Part shown: piece after piece, positions 1 through 14,700 of the stretch | Numbering within the stretch: position 1 is the stretch's first letter | Layout: each line of letters starts with the position of its first letter | DNA from: Aquila chrysaetos chrysaetos | Lineage: Eukaryota; Chordata; Aves; Accipitriformes; Accipitridae | Length of the DNA stretch: 64,000 bases | Direction: 5' to 3' | NCBI RefSeq assembly: GCF_900496995.4 | Contig: NC_044009.1 | Coordinates: forward strand, 46,484,005 to 46,548,004 | Made by a program: the position numbers and the translations under genes | Notes under the pieces: model-generated | Databases searched by the model: none | What the model was told of the DNA's origin: nothing | Seen by the model: only the letters and a program-made list of their open reading frames with translations

Positions 1-1001
1 TAGAAATGCGATGTTGAGATGAATGTTCTGCCAAACTCACTTATTGATGATGCACTGTATGAAACCACTGCCTAAGCAAGAATTCTCCCTTCCTTTGTAG
101 AAAAACTAGCGTGACGGGACTAGAGCCTCTAGCCAATACTGTTGCTACTTCAATTAGTATTTCAGGTAGTACCCACCCAAGGACAGAAAAAAATTCCTTC
201 TAGAAGAATTTCAGTCCTCTGCTGCCATGTTAACAGAAAAACAGAAAATAGGGAGTTTTCACCAAGATGTGATAGTTGGTAACATTTAAAAACCAAACGA
301 TAAAAAAAACCTTTGTCAGTGAGCAAAGATATCCTGGTACAGTTCCCAAACTTAGAATTAATGGGTCTATTTTACAGAAAGCTTACTTTAAAACAAAACT
401 TGAAGAGAATTCTGTATGTCTTCCTTACTGATAAAGAAAACCTTATATTCTTGTCTTTGTCGTAGTCTTACCTGCCGCATAATCTTTGTCGTTGTGTTGT
501 ATTCCAATGTTGTAAAAATTCCAGGTTGCCTGTTGTAAAGTATACCTCTCCACTTTCTTAATCTTCTGCAATTACTAAAAACTTACATTCCATTATCTTT
601 GTGGATCCTTGGAGCAAGTATGAATGTGAAGATGTACCTGGTGCTAATCAGGGATATAACCATGAAAATGATTAAATTAGTACACTGACAGGAGCTTTAG
701 CCTTAAGCTCATTTTGAAATGAGAGGATTTTAGATAAGACTGCAATGAAGAAAAACTTTCAGTGTGTCTTTCAGTGTAATCCTTAAATGCAAGAAAGCTT
801 GTACCTTTTCACCTTGTGATCAGTCTGTGACTGACTGACATTTATTTAATCGTGCCAAATCTTATTTTGTTAGCCTAGCCAAATACACTACTTTGTGCAT
901 AGTTATATGCTTTCTCTTTGTGTTAAGATATACATCATAAGAGGAACTTAGAAGAAGATTTCATACAACAGAAAAACCCTTCTAATTACCTTTCTCTTTA
1001 A

Positions 1002-3366
<2,365 letters not shown>

Positions 3367-4450
3367 CAGTTACATCAGTGGACACTCAGCCTTTACTACT
3401 TCCATGTCCTCCTCTCCTCAATTGGCTTGATGTTATGGAGTTTCTGTTCCCTTCATAGAGACTCCTGGGATGTTTTGTCATATGACATTAGCCACTGAAG
3501 ACTAAATAACCCAGTGATCCAGCAAGATGAAGAAAAAATATACAGAGTTAATCCCAGACAATAGCAAGGAATCATCTTTGAGACAGGCAGCTTTCTACAA
3601 GGAATGCTGTTGAAATGCCCCCTACTTTTATAGTAGTTTTGTTTTATATTTTTGAATTCTTGTATCAGATCCAAAGTTCTATTGTACAGCAAACGTTCAT
3701 AAAAATCCATATTCAGATTTGTATTTTATAATCCCTTTTCACAGCCAGCACACAGCTGTCCATTCCAAGGCAGGAACCTGAGGATTGGTAGAGGGGAAAA
3801 GAGAACCATTTTCCATTTTCAAGGAATTACACTCATTTTCTAGCAAACTACCCCAAATCTTCAAGTTAACCTGTTCTTTGTCCCTTGTGTTTGGTTTGGG
3901 TTTTGGTTTTTTTTTTTTTTTTTTTTTTTTGAGAAAAAAAAAATACATAATTTTAGTAACTAACTTCTTAGATGGTCATTTTCTTTCGAGATTCATTCAA
4001 GCAATGTTAAAAGAAATTACGAGTAGGTTGTACCCTTGAAGGATTTGCTTCTGATCCAACAAGTTTAATAATTATTTAAAGGGAAATATGAATAGGTTAC
4101 AAAGAATGTTCACTGAATCACATTTTAATATTTCTTCTTTTCAGCAAAAGCGTGAAGAGACTAAAATGTATCTTCACAGGTGACAAAATGTTTGCACTTT
4201 AATTGTGTTCCCACCAGTATGGATCTCTTTCTCTTCCTTTTCACGCTAAGATAATTGTGTTTGATAAGTGCTGGAAACCTTTTTAATGGTTTAAGTTTTC
4301 ATCATTTGCAGATGCTCACTGGACATTAAAGATTCACTGCACATAAATGAAACAAACTTTTTTCAATTTGTGTAATTTGCAAGGCTGTACAATGTGTGCT
4401 GATGCAAGCCTTTTTCAGTTCAAGAAAATAAATGTTTACAAACACAAACT
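3367..4450 (+). other. R3HDM1: R3HDM1 3' UTR
   Basis: AT-rich sequence following the R3HDM1 stop codon. It includes a run of 24 T at 3907-3930 and ends near a canonical AATAAA at 4427-4432. Open frames here are short and unremarkable. The 3' boundary is inferred from the signal only. Confidence 0.7.
4427..4432 (+). terminator. R3HDM1 polyadenylation signal AATAAA
   Basis: First canonical hexamer after the stop codon that is followed by a T-rich stretch (CTTTTTCAG, then TTGTTTAA), about 1.06 kb downstream of the stop. A second AATAAA with GT-rich downstream sequence at 8512-8517 could be a distal alternative. Confidence 0.65.
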
Positions 4451-4515
4451 TTTTCAGTGCACTTGTTTAAACTTCTAGGAGTCTTCTGAAACCTGGATGA
4501 ACATGTATTAATGGT

Positions 4516-4965
4516 TTAGATACCTTCAAATGTGAGAAAAGAAATTAAAAATAACACAAACACTAGAACTTCTCGAAGAACCACTATTGCTGTTCCTCTT
4601 CTTGAAGCATTTATGTTATCCTGCCCTTCATCATTTTTAACTGTTTCCCTATGTAAGTAAAAAGAGAGAGAAATTGATCAGACACCATAAGGGACTGCTG
4701 CTGGTATTTTATTTTTAGCACAGGCACTGATTCACTGTGTAGACGAGCAACTACTTGTTCCCTTCCTAAGGCTATCGCTTCGTAAAAGATGCGTTTGTAA
4801 CTTCCATAAGTGGAAACTCAAGGTAAAGGTTATGTTTAAGAACATATTTTACAGAGGAAAAGTAAAGAATTTAGGTGCCTAAACTAGCATTAACTTACAT
4901 CTTGTATACAAAAAATCCTATCCCTGAGCAACCACACATAAACATGTGAAGTGGCAAGAACAGTC
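4516..4965 (-). other. Candidate two-exon small membrane-protein gene (unverified)
   Basis: Not a recognised gene. On the minus strand, segment 4899-4965 is followed by a good donor (AAGAT|GTAAGT), and segment 4516-4648 is preceded by a strong pyrimidine tract and ATAG acceptor. Joining them keeps one reading frame: AT|G gives Met at the junction. From an ATG in the first segment, with an in-frame TGA upstream, the spliced frame has about 59 codons and ends at TAA (4516-4518). The predicted peptide has a charged middle (VKNDEGQDN) and a hydrophobic C-terminal stretch (VLVFVLFLISFLTF) that would make one membrane helix. The first segment has a weak acceptor and could be a first exon. Chance open reading is quite possible at this size. 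Confidence 0.2.
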
Positions 4966-7900
4966 CTATGCATGGTCAATTCTTAAATCCTTCATGTGAT
5001 CAGTCAAAGTATTTGGAAGAAAACTGACCTTTCTGGGAATAATGTAGCCTAATAAATCAGGTATATGGGACTTGATTCTGCAAAATGCTGCAGCAACAGG
5101 TATTTACGTGACTAAAGGTAAACTTAACACTCAGATGTTCCCCTAAAACAGAGGGGAAAATGTTTGGCTTCAAGCCCCTAGCCAAAAGACAAATCTAATT
5201 ATCTCTGTCTGCTTTTCTAAAAGGATGGTACTTGGCATTCGAGTTCTTACGCTACTACTTGACTGAATATGCTGCTTGAATGAGGGGACATATTTTTTCC
5301 TCCTCCGGTTGGATTGTTGTAGTTTATTGCACCCAAAACCAAAGATGATTAAGAACACGAGCTTACGCAGATTATAATATTCCCCTTCTCTGAATAGCAC
5401 AGAGATAACATGATTAACGCACAAGTTCCGTCACTGCCTCTTGCCGATTCCAGTGCTCGTTTTAAGATTATGGTTTTAATCCTGTAAAAGTAGTTAACAG
5501 ATTAAAGGTCTGTAATGACAGGTGTCACAGCCCAGAGAGGCAGGTGCCTCCTGTGGCTAACACATTCCAGGATAAGATTTTTCATAGATGTAGAAGAGCA
5601 GTCAATAGCTGAGAGCTTCCATCTATTCTGAACGACCCAAAACCTAAATCTAACATCAAATCAAACCATTTCCAAAGGATGCTGCATGACTTGCTTCGTT
5701 TAATAAACTTTCCCCATAATAACCAGAGAAGAAAATGTAATGAGAGAGGTAAACATGCAGAACACGAGCAATCCAAACAAAAGGAGGGGAGGGATACACT
5801 GAATAGGACCAAGGCCCAGCAAATACTTAATTCTTATCAAGTTGTTAACTGGAGTGCAAATTGCCCTAGAAGAAAAAATTACAACATGTAATAAGCCAGT
5901 TCCGTTCTAATCCTGACACTGATACTTGCCTACAGTTACTACAGGCAGGTCACCCTTTCCGAGTATGTTTCCCTCTGTGTTAAACAAGGGCAGTTACATT
6001 TTTTTGATCTGGACGTGCTGATATGAGCCACACAGATAATAGGACTTTGGAAGTATCAGAGGGCTCCGATGTCTACAGTGGGCACAGAATTCAAATATTT
6101 CTGCTTTAGTCTTGTTCATTCCTGATTTTGTGCTATTTCATAGTGTCTCCAGTAAGTGAACAGGGCGTTAACTCATGTAACCAAGACCATTTGTACCTTC
6201 CTGGCTTTTACACTTCCGCCCCTTTTGGTTCCTTAAAACACACAAGCCTAGGGACTGTGTACAAAAACCCTGGCACTACATTTGTTCCATAGATTTGGAT
6301 CACATTCTAGAAAGCAAATAAATGCACTTTATGGCATGAAACAGACATATGTAAAACTAGCGTTCTCAAGCAATTTTCTAGTACTTGAGTGTATTTGAGG
6401 TTCCTGTCATTTAACATTAGAGCCATTTTTAAAGCAACTAGTGCCAAAAGGAATTAAGTGAGGACTTAAATTATATCGCAGTAATTTAATACATTTCATT
6501 TGGTTGGGAACATGCCTTATAACTTTTAAAGCTGAGGAAAAAGCACTGGAAGAGTAACCAGAAAAGCTGAACCAATCTGGCTATTACCTACTCCACCAAA
6601 GGCTACTATTTCTTGATTTTAATTTCTAATTAATACAGTTTTATTACTGCGTAAAACGCATCCCTGAACTGTGAACAGATTCTATGTTATTTCTGATATT
6701 ACAGTGAAGATGATAAGTCAAAATTACGAAAACAAATTTAAGCTCCATAGTTTGGGAACACTCAAAGCCACACGGACTTGAGGTTGGGTAGATCATAACA
6801 GCACACCTGAGAATCTACTCACAGCCTCCACGTGGTTGCCAAACTACAGCCTCACATGCCTCATGTTTCAGTAAGACTGGATTGGTATAAAGTGAAACGT
6901 TGGTAATAGGCATCTTGCATCTTACCTGAGACTCCTCCCTGTGCAAATTTAACCTACTATAATCTGAAATCCTTTTCTTTCACTCACACACATACACTTA
7001 GAAAATGACATGAAAAGTAGGAGAACATCTACAAAGAAAGAACTCTAGCACTGAGGTGTACTGAAGACTGCAGTGGTTAGGTGTTTCTAGCTGCAACCAT
7101 TCCTAATCCTACTGGCCTTTTGTAGAACACGCATTATGTTTCAAGATGCGGGTGGTACAGGAGAGCAGCACATAGATGGGAGTTCAGTTTTGTCAAAGCA
7201 CAAGAAGTGTTTAGCCTGATGAATCAAATAAGGTACTTTGATACGCAACATGCCTTTCACAGTAAGACCATTTTTTTGGTCTTGCACCATTCAAATAGTT
7301 CTATACACTTTTCCTATCTAGTAATGCAATCCACTTCCCTCTCCCGGTAGCATAAATAGTTACATTCTCATGCTATGACACTCATTTGTGCCTTAAAACT
7401 TCACATTTGAGATGTTTATTGTTTTGAGTTAATCTTGTACCAACTTGTTTGGATGTCTGAAAGGGAGTCATAATTAAAACTTCTTTTATAAATATCTATT
7501 TAACTCCACGACATATTTTTTCCCTAGAAAATTGGTGCGGGCTGTAATTTCCTGTATTTAGCCCTGAGGCAAAGAATGTTTATATGAAGTTTTGGAGAAA
7601 ATTGATCAAACCACTTTTACATTACAGGTCATGAAAAATAACTGTAGCTGGAATTTTTATGTATTTCCAGCTGAAAAAGGACTTATTTCAATCCCTTCAA
7701 TGTTTTTACAGCTCAGTCTTCATGAAGGTTGATGTGCTGCCTCTATTCCATGTCCTGCTCCTATCAACGTTTCAGATGTTTTGGGTTTGGGTATTTTTGG
7801 CTATTGATGTCAACAGGCATAAACTTAAGAGTGCACAATGTCAGCGTGACTTCATTTTGGAAGCCTTATTTCTCGGGTGTAGACTAGAACCCTTAAAAGG

Positions 7901-8762
7901 GCCTAATTTCCAAAACATTCTGAAAATTAAGTCCCTTTAAGTTCTCTTATTCTGGAACCTGAGACCAAACTCATTATTCACATCTGAAAACTTCAGATGC
8001 AAGGTCCAATGTAAATGAAGTTGCCTCTTGGCTGACTTGAAAATGTATGCAATTATGTTCATGAGCCTCCTTTTAGTTCAATGTCTGCCTTGTGTGTTTG
8101 GGCTTGTTGGGCTGGCGTTTGGACCTGACTCTGTTTGGCAGCTCCTTATTAGCAAGGTTTATTTTTTTATCCTGCTTGTAACTACTTGACATTTTGCGAT
8201 GTTTGCTGTTTTGTCAAAATTTGTCAGGTTGAAAGTGGATCTTGCTTAAGAGATGATTAAGAAGCATTAAAATTTGGTCCAGGGCACAAACACTTCAGTG
8301 TTTGCTTCTTTTTTTCATTTTTCAGTCTTACTGGTAAAGCACACGAGCCTAGTCATTATATGGGATGCATGCAACTGCAATGAACTGTTCTGCACTTCTG
8401 AAGAGAAACTTGAATGTCAGATAAGACTAGTGCTGTAAACCAAAGAGCTGTATAGGAAAATCTGTATGTTGCTGATGGTTGTATGCTTTTAAAACTGGTA
8501 TAAATTATAAAAATAAACTGTGCTGTTGTGGATAATGCTTAACAGTGAGGTTTATTCTTAATTCAGTTCCCATGCCCCAGTTAACTGAAAATCTGAATTA
8601 GACTAAAGAGTGATGAAAATACACCATGCTGATAGTGGTGAAATTTTTCAGATACAGGTGCAGCAGAGGTGGAAGGCATGCTAGAAGCTGGCTGCAATAG
8701 GGACTAGCTTCAACCCTAAGTGACCAGTTATATTTGAGTTCCCACAATTATTTGACAGCTAA

Positions 8763-8765
<3 letters not shown>

Positions 8766-8796
<31 letters not shown>
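8766..8796. repeat. A-homopolymer (31 bp)
   Basis: Uninterrupted A31 in the R3HDM1-UBXN4 interval, followed by GAAAAAATAAA. It could be the A tail of a degraded retroposed copy, but no target-site duplication or source gene is recognisable. Confidence 0.85.
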
Positions 8797-8798
<2 letters not shown>

Positions 8799-10849
8799 AA
8801 AAATAAATCTTGTACATCACACTTGACTTACAGATGACCTCGGTTTGAACTTGAGAGGGGACACACTGGCATTCTGCTTCTTTCTAATATCTTAACTTTT
8901 GGAGGGTTAATTAGGGAGATTAGTATGCAGCACTGTCTTGCCCTTCTTATGGTTTCCAAATTAGTTACTCTAAGAAAGAGCATTATTTAGTGTGCTATGA
9001 TAGTCTATCATCACATTAATTTATACATACTAGGAAATACACCAGAGCTTTTCCCCATGTTTACTCAAATTTGTTGCCTTTTTATTTGGCTTAAACTGAT
9101 ACTTTGATTTGTTAATGAACCATTGATGGAAGCAACAGTGCAATTAAAAAAAGTCATTCACTAATAAAAATATTTTCCTTTTTAATCCAAGTAGATCTGT
9201 GCTGGTTTTGGTGGAAAAAATTAATCTCTTAAAAATGTAAATCACTGTCTTGCATTGCTTCCCGTACTGATTGCTGAATTTGGTTTTGTGTATTCATTTT
9301 AACAAACTTGTTGACATTTCCACAATAGTAACAGATGTAATACACACACATATATAAAATTTGCCTAAGTTAGCCAGGCACAGCAAGGAACTGAATTCTG
9401 GGTAATGCTTCAGCTATCAAATTACTTTTTCTTATTTCCCAATACAACTTTCTACTTACTAGTTACCCTTCCTTTTGCTTGGGCCTACCAATTGAAGACC
9501 TCTGCTGTTTCCCAGGAACACCTGCTCTAGGGGCTCTCAGATTAATTCCAGCAGCAACTCGGTGGTGACCCTACGGTTAGAGAATTATACTTTTAAAATT
9601 GTAATTATTTGAGAATGTAATAAAAATAGTTCCTGATGATGTAAAAGATTGTACACCCTCACAAGAAGTTACCTATCCAGTCATTAGTAAGCCCTTCCAC
9701 TTTTATGTTGAAACAAAATTTCTTCTTTGCTTGAAGTGGTGTAGAAATTTTTGGAAACTGTATTTGCAAAATAATTTCCAAAAAATATTGTGTTCAACAC
9801 TTCACTCACCCTTCTTATGCAACGTGGCTTCCCATTTAGGGTTTCAAATGAGATGCAATAAATGCAAACTACAACTGTTGGAAATGCCACAAGAATTAGT
9901 GCAACACATCCAAATTCTTCATAGAGCTTAAGATACTAACACCCATTACAACCTAACCTCTTCCACTACATGCACATGCATAACAGAGATGTCTTTTTGT
10001 TCATCTCCAAAAAATTTATCGTTTAATACCATCCAACCTTTGGCATCGTTCTTAAGTCCGTTTTGTACCATGAAGAATGAAAATACAAAAAAATAATACC
10101 ATCTCAGCAGAAAAGCTGTAATGTTCTGACTGTTACTTCTTTAAGAAACTTGCAGAAGCACAGCATGTGTATGCAAAGCTTACCCAGTGAGCGGGATTAC
10201 TGTGACACGTAGTCCACATGCTGCACCTTGAGAGAGGTAAAACAGTTTTTGTATATTAACATTGATTTGCCTATTTCCACTATAGCTGTGTAGATTTTTT
10301 AGTCGTCATTGTCCAGTGACTTTTCTAATTAAACTCCAGGTTACGCAAAGTACAACAGTGAAGAGCTTTCCAGGCAGAGAGACTCTGTATTTTTTGGCCT
10401 TCAAATGTTTCACAGTATCTGCCTCAGCAATACTTACTCAGAATATGTAGTCCCAGTCCTAATTGTGTTTCTATGAAACTTAAGTGCAGCATTTTTTCCA
10501 AAATGTTACCATCAGAGCACTTGAAAGAAATTGTCCTGTCCTCATTACTGTGAAACGTCCATCAAGGACACTGCCTGCCTTTGCCGGCTGTGCCCCCACT
10601 AAGGCTGCGTGCTGTGAACGCCGCGCCGCCCCAGTCCCAGTCCCTCACGCAGCCTGGCTCACTGGGGAACATGGAGGATGTCCTGGCCTCGCCTCCTGCT
10701 GCTCACGGAGGATCTGTGCATGCCGCACTCTCTGCTTTTAACGTACCTAGCATGGATTTCTGTCAAACACGTACCTCCTCCATCCTTTTTCCCCTCTGTC
10801 ACGCCCTTGACTTTCCCAAGGTGGATGGTAGGGCCAGCGTTAACTGCGG

Positions 10850-11790
10850 CCACCCTGTCCTCACAGCCCCTCACCGCAGGCCCTGGGGTACAGAAGACGC
10901 ACCCTAGCTGCGTGGGCCCCCTTCTACCTGAAGCGGCCCCGGCGCCCCCCCCCCCTCAGCCATTTTGCGCTGGGACACCGCCCAGGGCCGCAGCCCCGCG
11001 GCGGGGTACCGAGGCGTCAAGATGGCGGCCGGCCGAGGCGAATCTGCCGCCACCCGGCGCGTGGCCGAGGGCGGGCGCGCGCCGCCCGCGGCCGCCAATC
11101 CGGAGGGGAGGCGGGGCCGCGGCCGCCGGCGCACGCGCTCGGGCGGGCCGTTGGTGCGGAGGCCGCATGCGCCTTCGGCGGCGGTCGGCAGCGCCCGGGT
11201 CCGGCGGCACCATGATGTGGTTCGGCGGCTCCATCCCGGCCGCCATCGCCGCCGCCAAGCAGCGGAGCTCGGTCTTCGTCGTGTTCGTCTCAGGTACGGC
11301 CCGGCCCCGAGCTGACGCAGCGCCTGCGGTCGCGTTCTCCGCCGGGGCCGGAGGGGAGCGGGAGCGGCCGCCGCCGCTCAGGTAGCGCGGGCCTCCGTGG
11401 GCTGCGGGTGCCGTCCCTCAGGCCGCCCGGGACGGCCCCGGGCTCCGGCGGCGCCCGAGTCGAGCGCGGTTCCCGGCCCGCCCGCAGCCTTCCCTCGTCG
11501 GGTGGGCCCAGCGCGTCCGCGGCCCTGTCAGCCCGCGGCCCTGTCAGTCAGCCCGTCAGCCGTTGCCGCTCGCTCGCTCGTTCGCTCGCTCGCCCCCGGG
11601 CGGATCTTGCCGGAGGCTCGGCGGCGCCTCCGCCAGCTGTTGCTTGCCCGCCTCCCCCTCCCGCCGCGCCGTGATTTCTGCTGTGTCAGTACGAGTCCCC
11701 GCTGCCCGGCCCGGCGGTGCGGGGCCTGCTGTCGTGGTGTCAGCCCCTGGCCTTGCCCTCGGCGGGGCGCGGCGCGGCTTTGGGCAGCGA
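10850..11790 (+). promoter_or_regulatory. CpG-island promoter of UBXN4
   Basis: An abrupt rise in G+C and CpG density spans the UBXN4 first exon. Visible elements are a YY1-type motif AAGATGGCGGC at 11019-11029, a CCAAT box at 11095-11099, and a GC box (GAGGCGGGGCC) around 11108-11118. There is no TATA box. A (CTCG)n run sits downstream at 11569-11592 in intron 1. This pattern is typical of a housekeeping gene. The transcription start cannot be fixed from sequence; between the CCAAT box and the ATG at 11212 is plausible. Confidence 0.75.
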
Positions 11791-14700
11791 AACGAGCTCT
11801 TGCCGTGTTTTGCTTCTCCCTTCGCCATACCCTTGCATGCGCCGGCATGCGGTCCTTACTGCTGTAACTTTCTTGGCTGTCTGTGTACGCTGTCCTCTTT
11901 TTTTTTTATTTTTTTTTTCCCGAGGTCCCTATAGTGTTTGTTCTGTAACTGAATGGTAATTGAAACCTATAGAAACTCACATTGCCTTTGGGTACATTGC
12001 CTTTCTGTTTGGGAAAATTAGGGCAGGTGAAGACAAAGGAGGACATCGGACGGACTCTTTCACTTTCTTCTTGTCTTTTTGTGTGTGTCTGTGGTGTTTG
12101 TCTTGTTTTTACTGTTGCCTTAAGCGCTTGTGGCTTGAAGTTTTTCAGATGCCTCATGAAAAAACAACCACGGTAAACCTGTGACTAGTGTCGTTCCCTT
12201 AAGAATTATTGAACTGTGGGATTCGCTTAGCTTCAAGGAGAAGTTCACTCCCAAGGGGGATGTGCAGTTAAGGTCCTTTGTTCCTTTAAGTTCCTTAAGT
12301 ACAGTTAAGTTCCTTTGTTGACACAACTCTCCTTATACTTGGAGAACAGCATTTTCTACTGGATAGTAAACAGTGCGAGAAGTCAAGATCTTCTCAGCCC
12401 ACAACATGCTGTGTTGGTGTAGGAGGAGGGGATGGGGTAGTGTATGCAGGCTTTAAGGCAGCTTTTTAAAGCCCACAAATCATGATGGCAGGTGGGTGCT
12501 ATGATGTAAAAGCCTTTTACCATTGGATTTACTTATTTATTTTCCATAAACATACTTCAGTGTGTTTACCAACAGTGCCTACCTGATAGGTCTCTGCATG
12601 ATCATAGCATATTATATAAAATTAAATGAAAAGCCAGGTGGTAAACAACAAGAAACTTCCTCACACAGGTGTTTTGCAACACTTGACATCTTCACCTGTG
12701 AAACATAATGTGCTTTGACTTGTGTAAAGGCTGATCTTCCCCCCAACTCCCTACTCAGGGTTAAAAGTTTTCTGCTAAATTTCTTGGGTGTTTCAAATGC
12801 TTTGTATTGGGTTTACGTGGCTAGGTTTTGGTAGCTGGGGGGCTGCAGGGGTGGCTTCTGTGGGAAGGTGTCAGAAACTTCCCCATGTCCAACAGAGCCA
12901 GTGCCAGCCGGCTCCAAGACGGACCCGCTGCTGGGCAAGGCCGAGCCCATCAGTGACAGTGGTAGCGCCTCTGGGATAAGAGATTTAAGAAGGGGGGAAA
13001 AAGGAGGGGGAAGAACTGCTGCACAACAGCAGCTGGGAGAGAGGAGTGAGAACATGTAAGAGAACCAGGCCTGTAGACCCCAAGGTCAGTGAAGAAGGAG
13101 GGGGAGGAGGTGCTCCAGGCGCCGGAGCAGAGATTCCCCTGCAGCCCGTGGGGAAGACCACGGTGAGGCAGGCTGTCCCCCTGCAGCACAGGGAGGTCCA
13201 CGGTGGAACAGATATCCACCTGCAGCCCAGGGAGGACCCCACGCTGGAGCAGGGGGATGCCCAGAGGAGGCTGTGACCCTGTGGGAAGCCTGCGCTGGAG
13301 CAGGCTCCTGGCAGGACTTGTGACCCCATGGAAGAGACCCACGCTGGAGCAGTCTGTGCCTGAAGGACTGCAGCCCATGGGAAGGACCCACGCTGGAGCA
13401 GTTCGTGAAGAACTGCAGCCTGTGGGAAGGACCCACGTTGGAGAAGTTTGTGGAGGACTGTCTCCTGTGAGAGGGACCCCACGCTGGAGCAGGGGAAGAG
13501 TGAGGAGTCCTGCCCCTGAGGAGGAAGGAGCAGCAGAGACAATGTGTGATGAACTGACCCCAACCCCCATTCCCCATCCCCCGTGCTGCTGGCGGGGAGG
13601 AGGTAGAGAAAATTGGGAGTGGAGTTAAGCCCAGAAAGAAAGGAGGGATGGGCGGAAGGTATTTTAACATTTGGTTTTATTTCTCATGATACTACTCTGA
13701 CATTCAATTGGCATTAAATTAATTTTCCCCAAGTCGAGTCTGTTTTACCTGTGACAGTAATTGGTGAGTGAACTCTCCCTGTCCTTATCTCGACCCACGA
13801 GCCTTTCATCATGTTTTTCTTCCCTGTCTAGTTGAGGAGCAGAATGATAGAGCGGCTTTGGTGGCCATCTGGCATCCAGCCAAAGTTAACCCACCACAAA
13901 GATTTTTTTTATTTTTTTTTTTATAGTAATTCAGTACTTATATTTTGAACATGATACATATATATCGGGGTTGAGAAATGCACTTTGTAACTTATTTCCA
14001 ATGTTTTTTACAAAACTAAATTTGTACATAAAACTGGCCATTTCTTTTAGATGTGAACGTTGACCAGGTGGATGCAGGAATGTGGAGATATGCAGAGTGG
14101 AGATAAATGTATGATTGCGGGGACGTAACTGAGTTTTGACATTGTAGTATACTGTAAAGATTTGATTTGTTTTGTTTTGCTTGTTCTCATGACCCCTGAA
14201 AAAGGGGCAGTGTTACTTAGGGCAAGCATATCTCCAAAATGAAAGCGTCAGGAGTTCTGCTGAGTTCTGGTCTACCCTAGGAACAGTGGGATTGGGGTGG
14301 CTGACCTGTGATGGAGCTGATCGCAAAGCAGTTCTGTTATGCCTGCTGAGAAAGGGAATTGGGAAACCCAAGAACATACTTTCTCACCATGTGCAGAAGC
14401 AGGTGTGTTTGAAGGATGCTGAGGCTGCAAGAATAGTCTATTTTTATGCTAGCAGTGACTGGGTTTGTTGTTTGGGTAGATAGATCCATGTTTAAAACTG
14501 CACAGTGGGTGGTGATGGTAGCTTTGAGTCTTCATGCTACACGCTTGCCCATAGACAGGCATTTGAACACAGATTTCTGAGCAGGAAAACACGCTTTCAG
14601 AAGTGTTCAGTGTTTCTGTTTTGTTTTGTATGCTTTGTCCAATAGTGTATATGGGGACAAAAAATTAATAAAGGAACGAAAATTACATGAGAGAAACAGA

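Larger units (their letters stand above)
4451..10849. other. R3HDM1-UBXN4 intergenic interval
   Basis: About 6.4 kb without a recognised gene. It holds an A31 run at 8766-8796 and an isolated plus-strand AATAAA at 8512-8517. Weakly coding-like minus-strand segments at 4516-4648 and 4899-4965 are listed separately. The open frame on the plus strand at 7659-7940 has no recognisable similarity and looks like chance. I see no identifiable transposon in this interval. Confidence 0.6.

Noticed and set aside
7659-7940. 93-codon plus-strand frame in the R3HDM1-UBXN4 interval
   Set aside because: No recognisable similarity, no supporting splice sites, AT-rich composition, and it sits in a probable 3' UTR or intergenic context.
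10956-11900. Several long overlapping frames on both strands in the CpG island
   Set aside because: They are Arg/Pro/Ala/Gly-rich frames produced by GC-rich sequence lacking stop codons. Only the 11212-11293 exon matches a known protein.
12950-13670. Long minus-strand frames of about 190-206 codons
   Set aside because: They lie within the tandem repeats of the LTR; several frames are open at once and none resembles a retroviral protein, so they are repeat artefacts.
12798-13903. Target-site duplication around the intron 1 LTR
   Set aside because: Flanks TGCTT and AAGAT do not match, so either the ends are slightly misplaced or the duplication has decayed; none is claimed.
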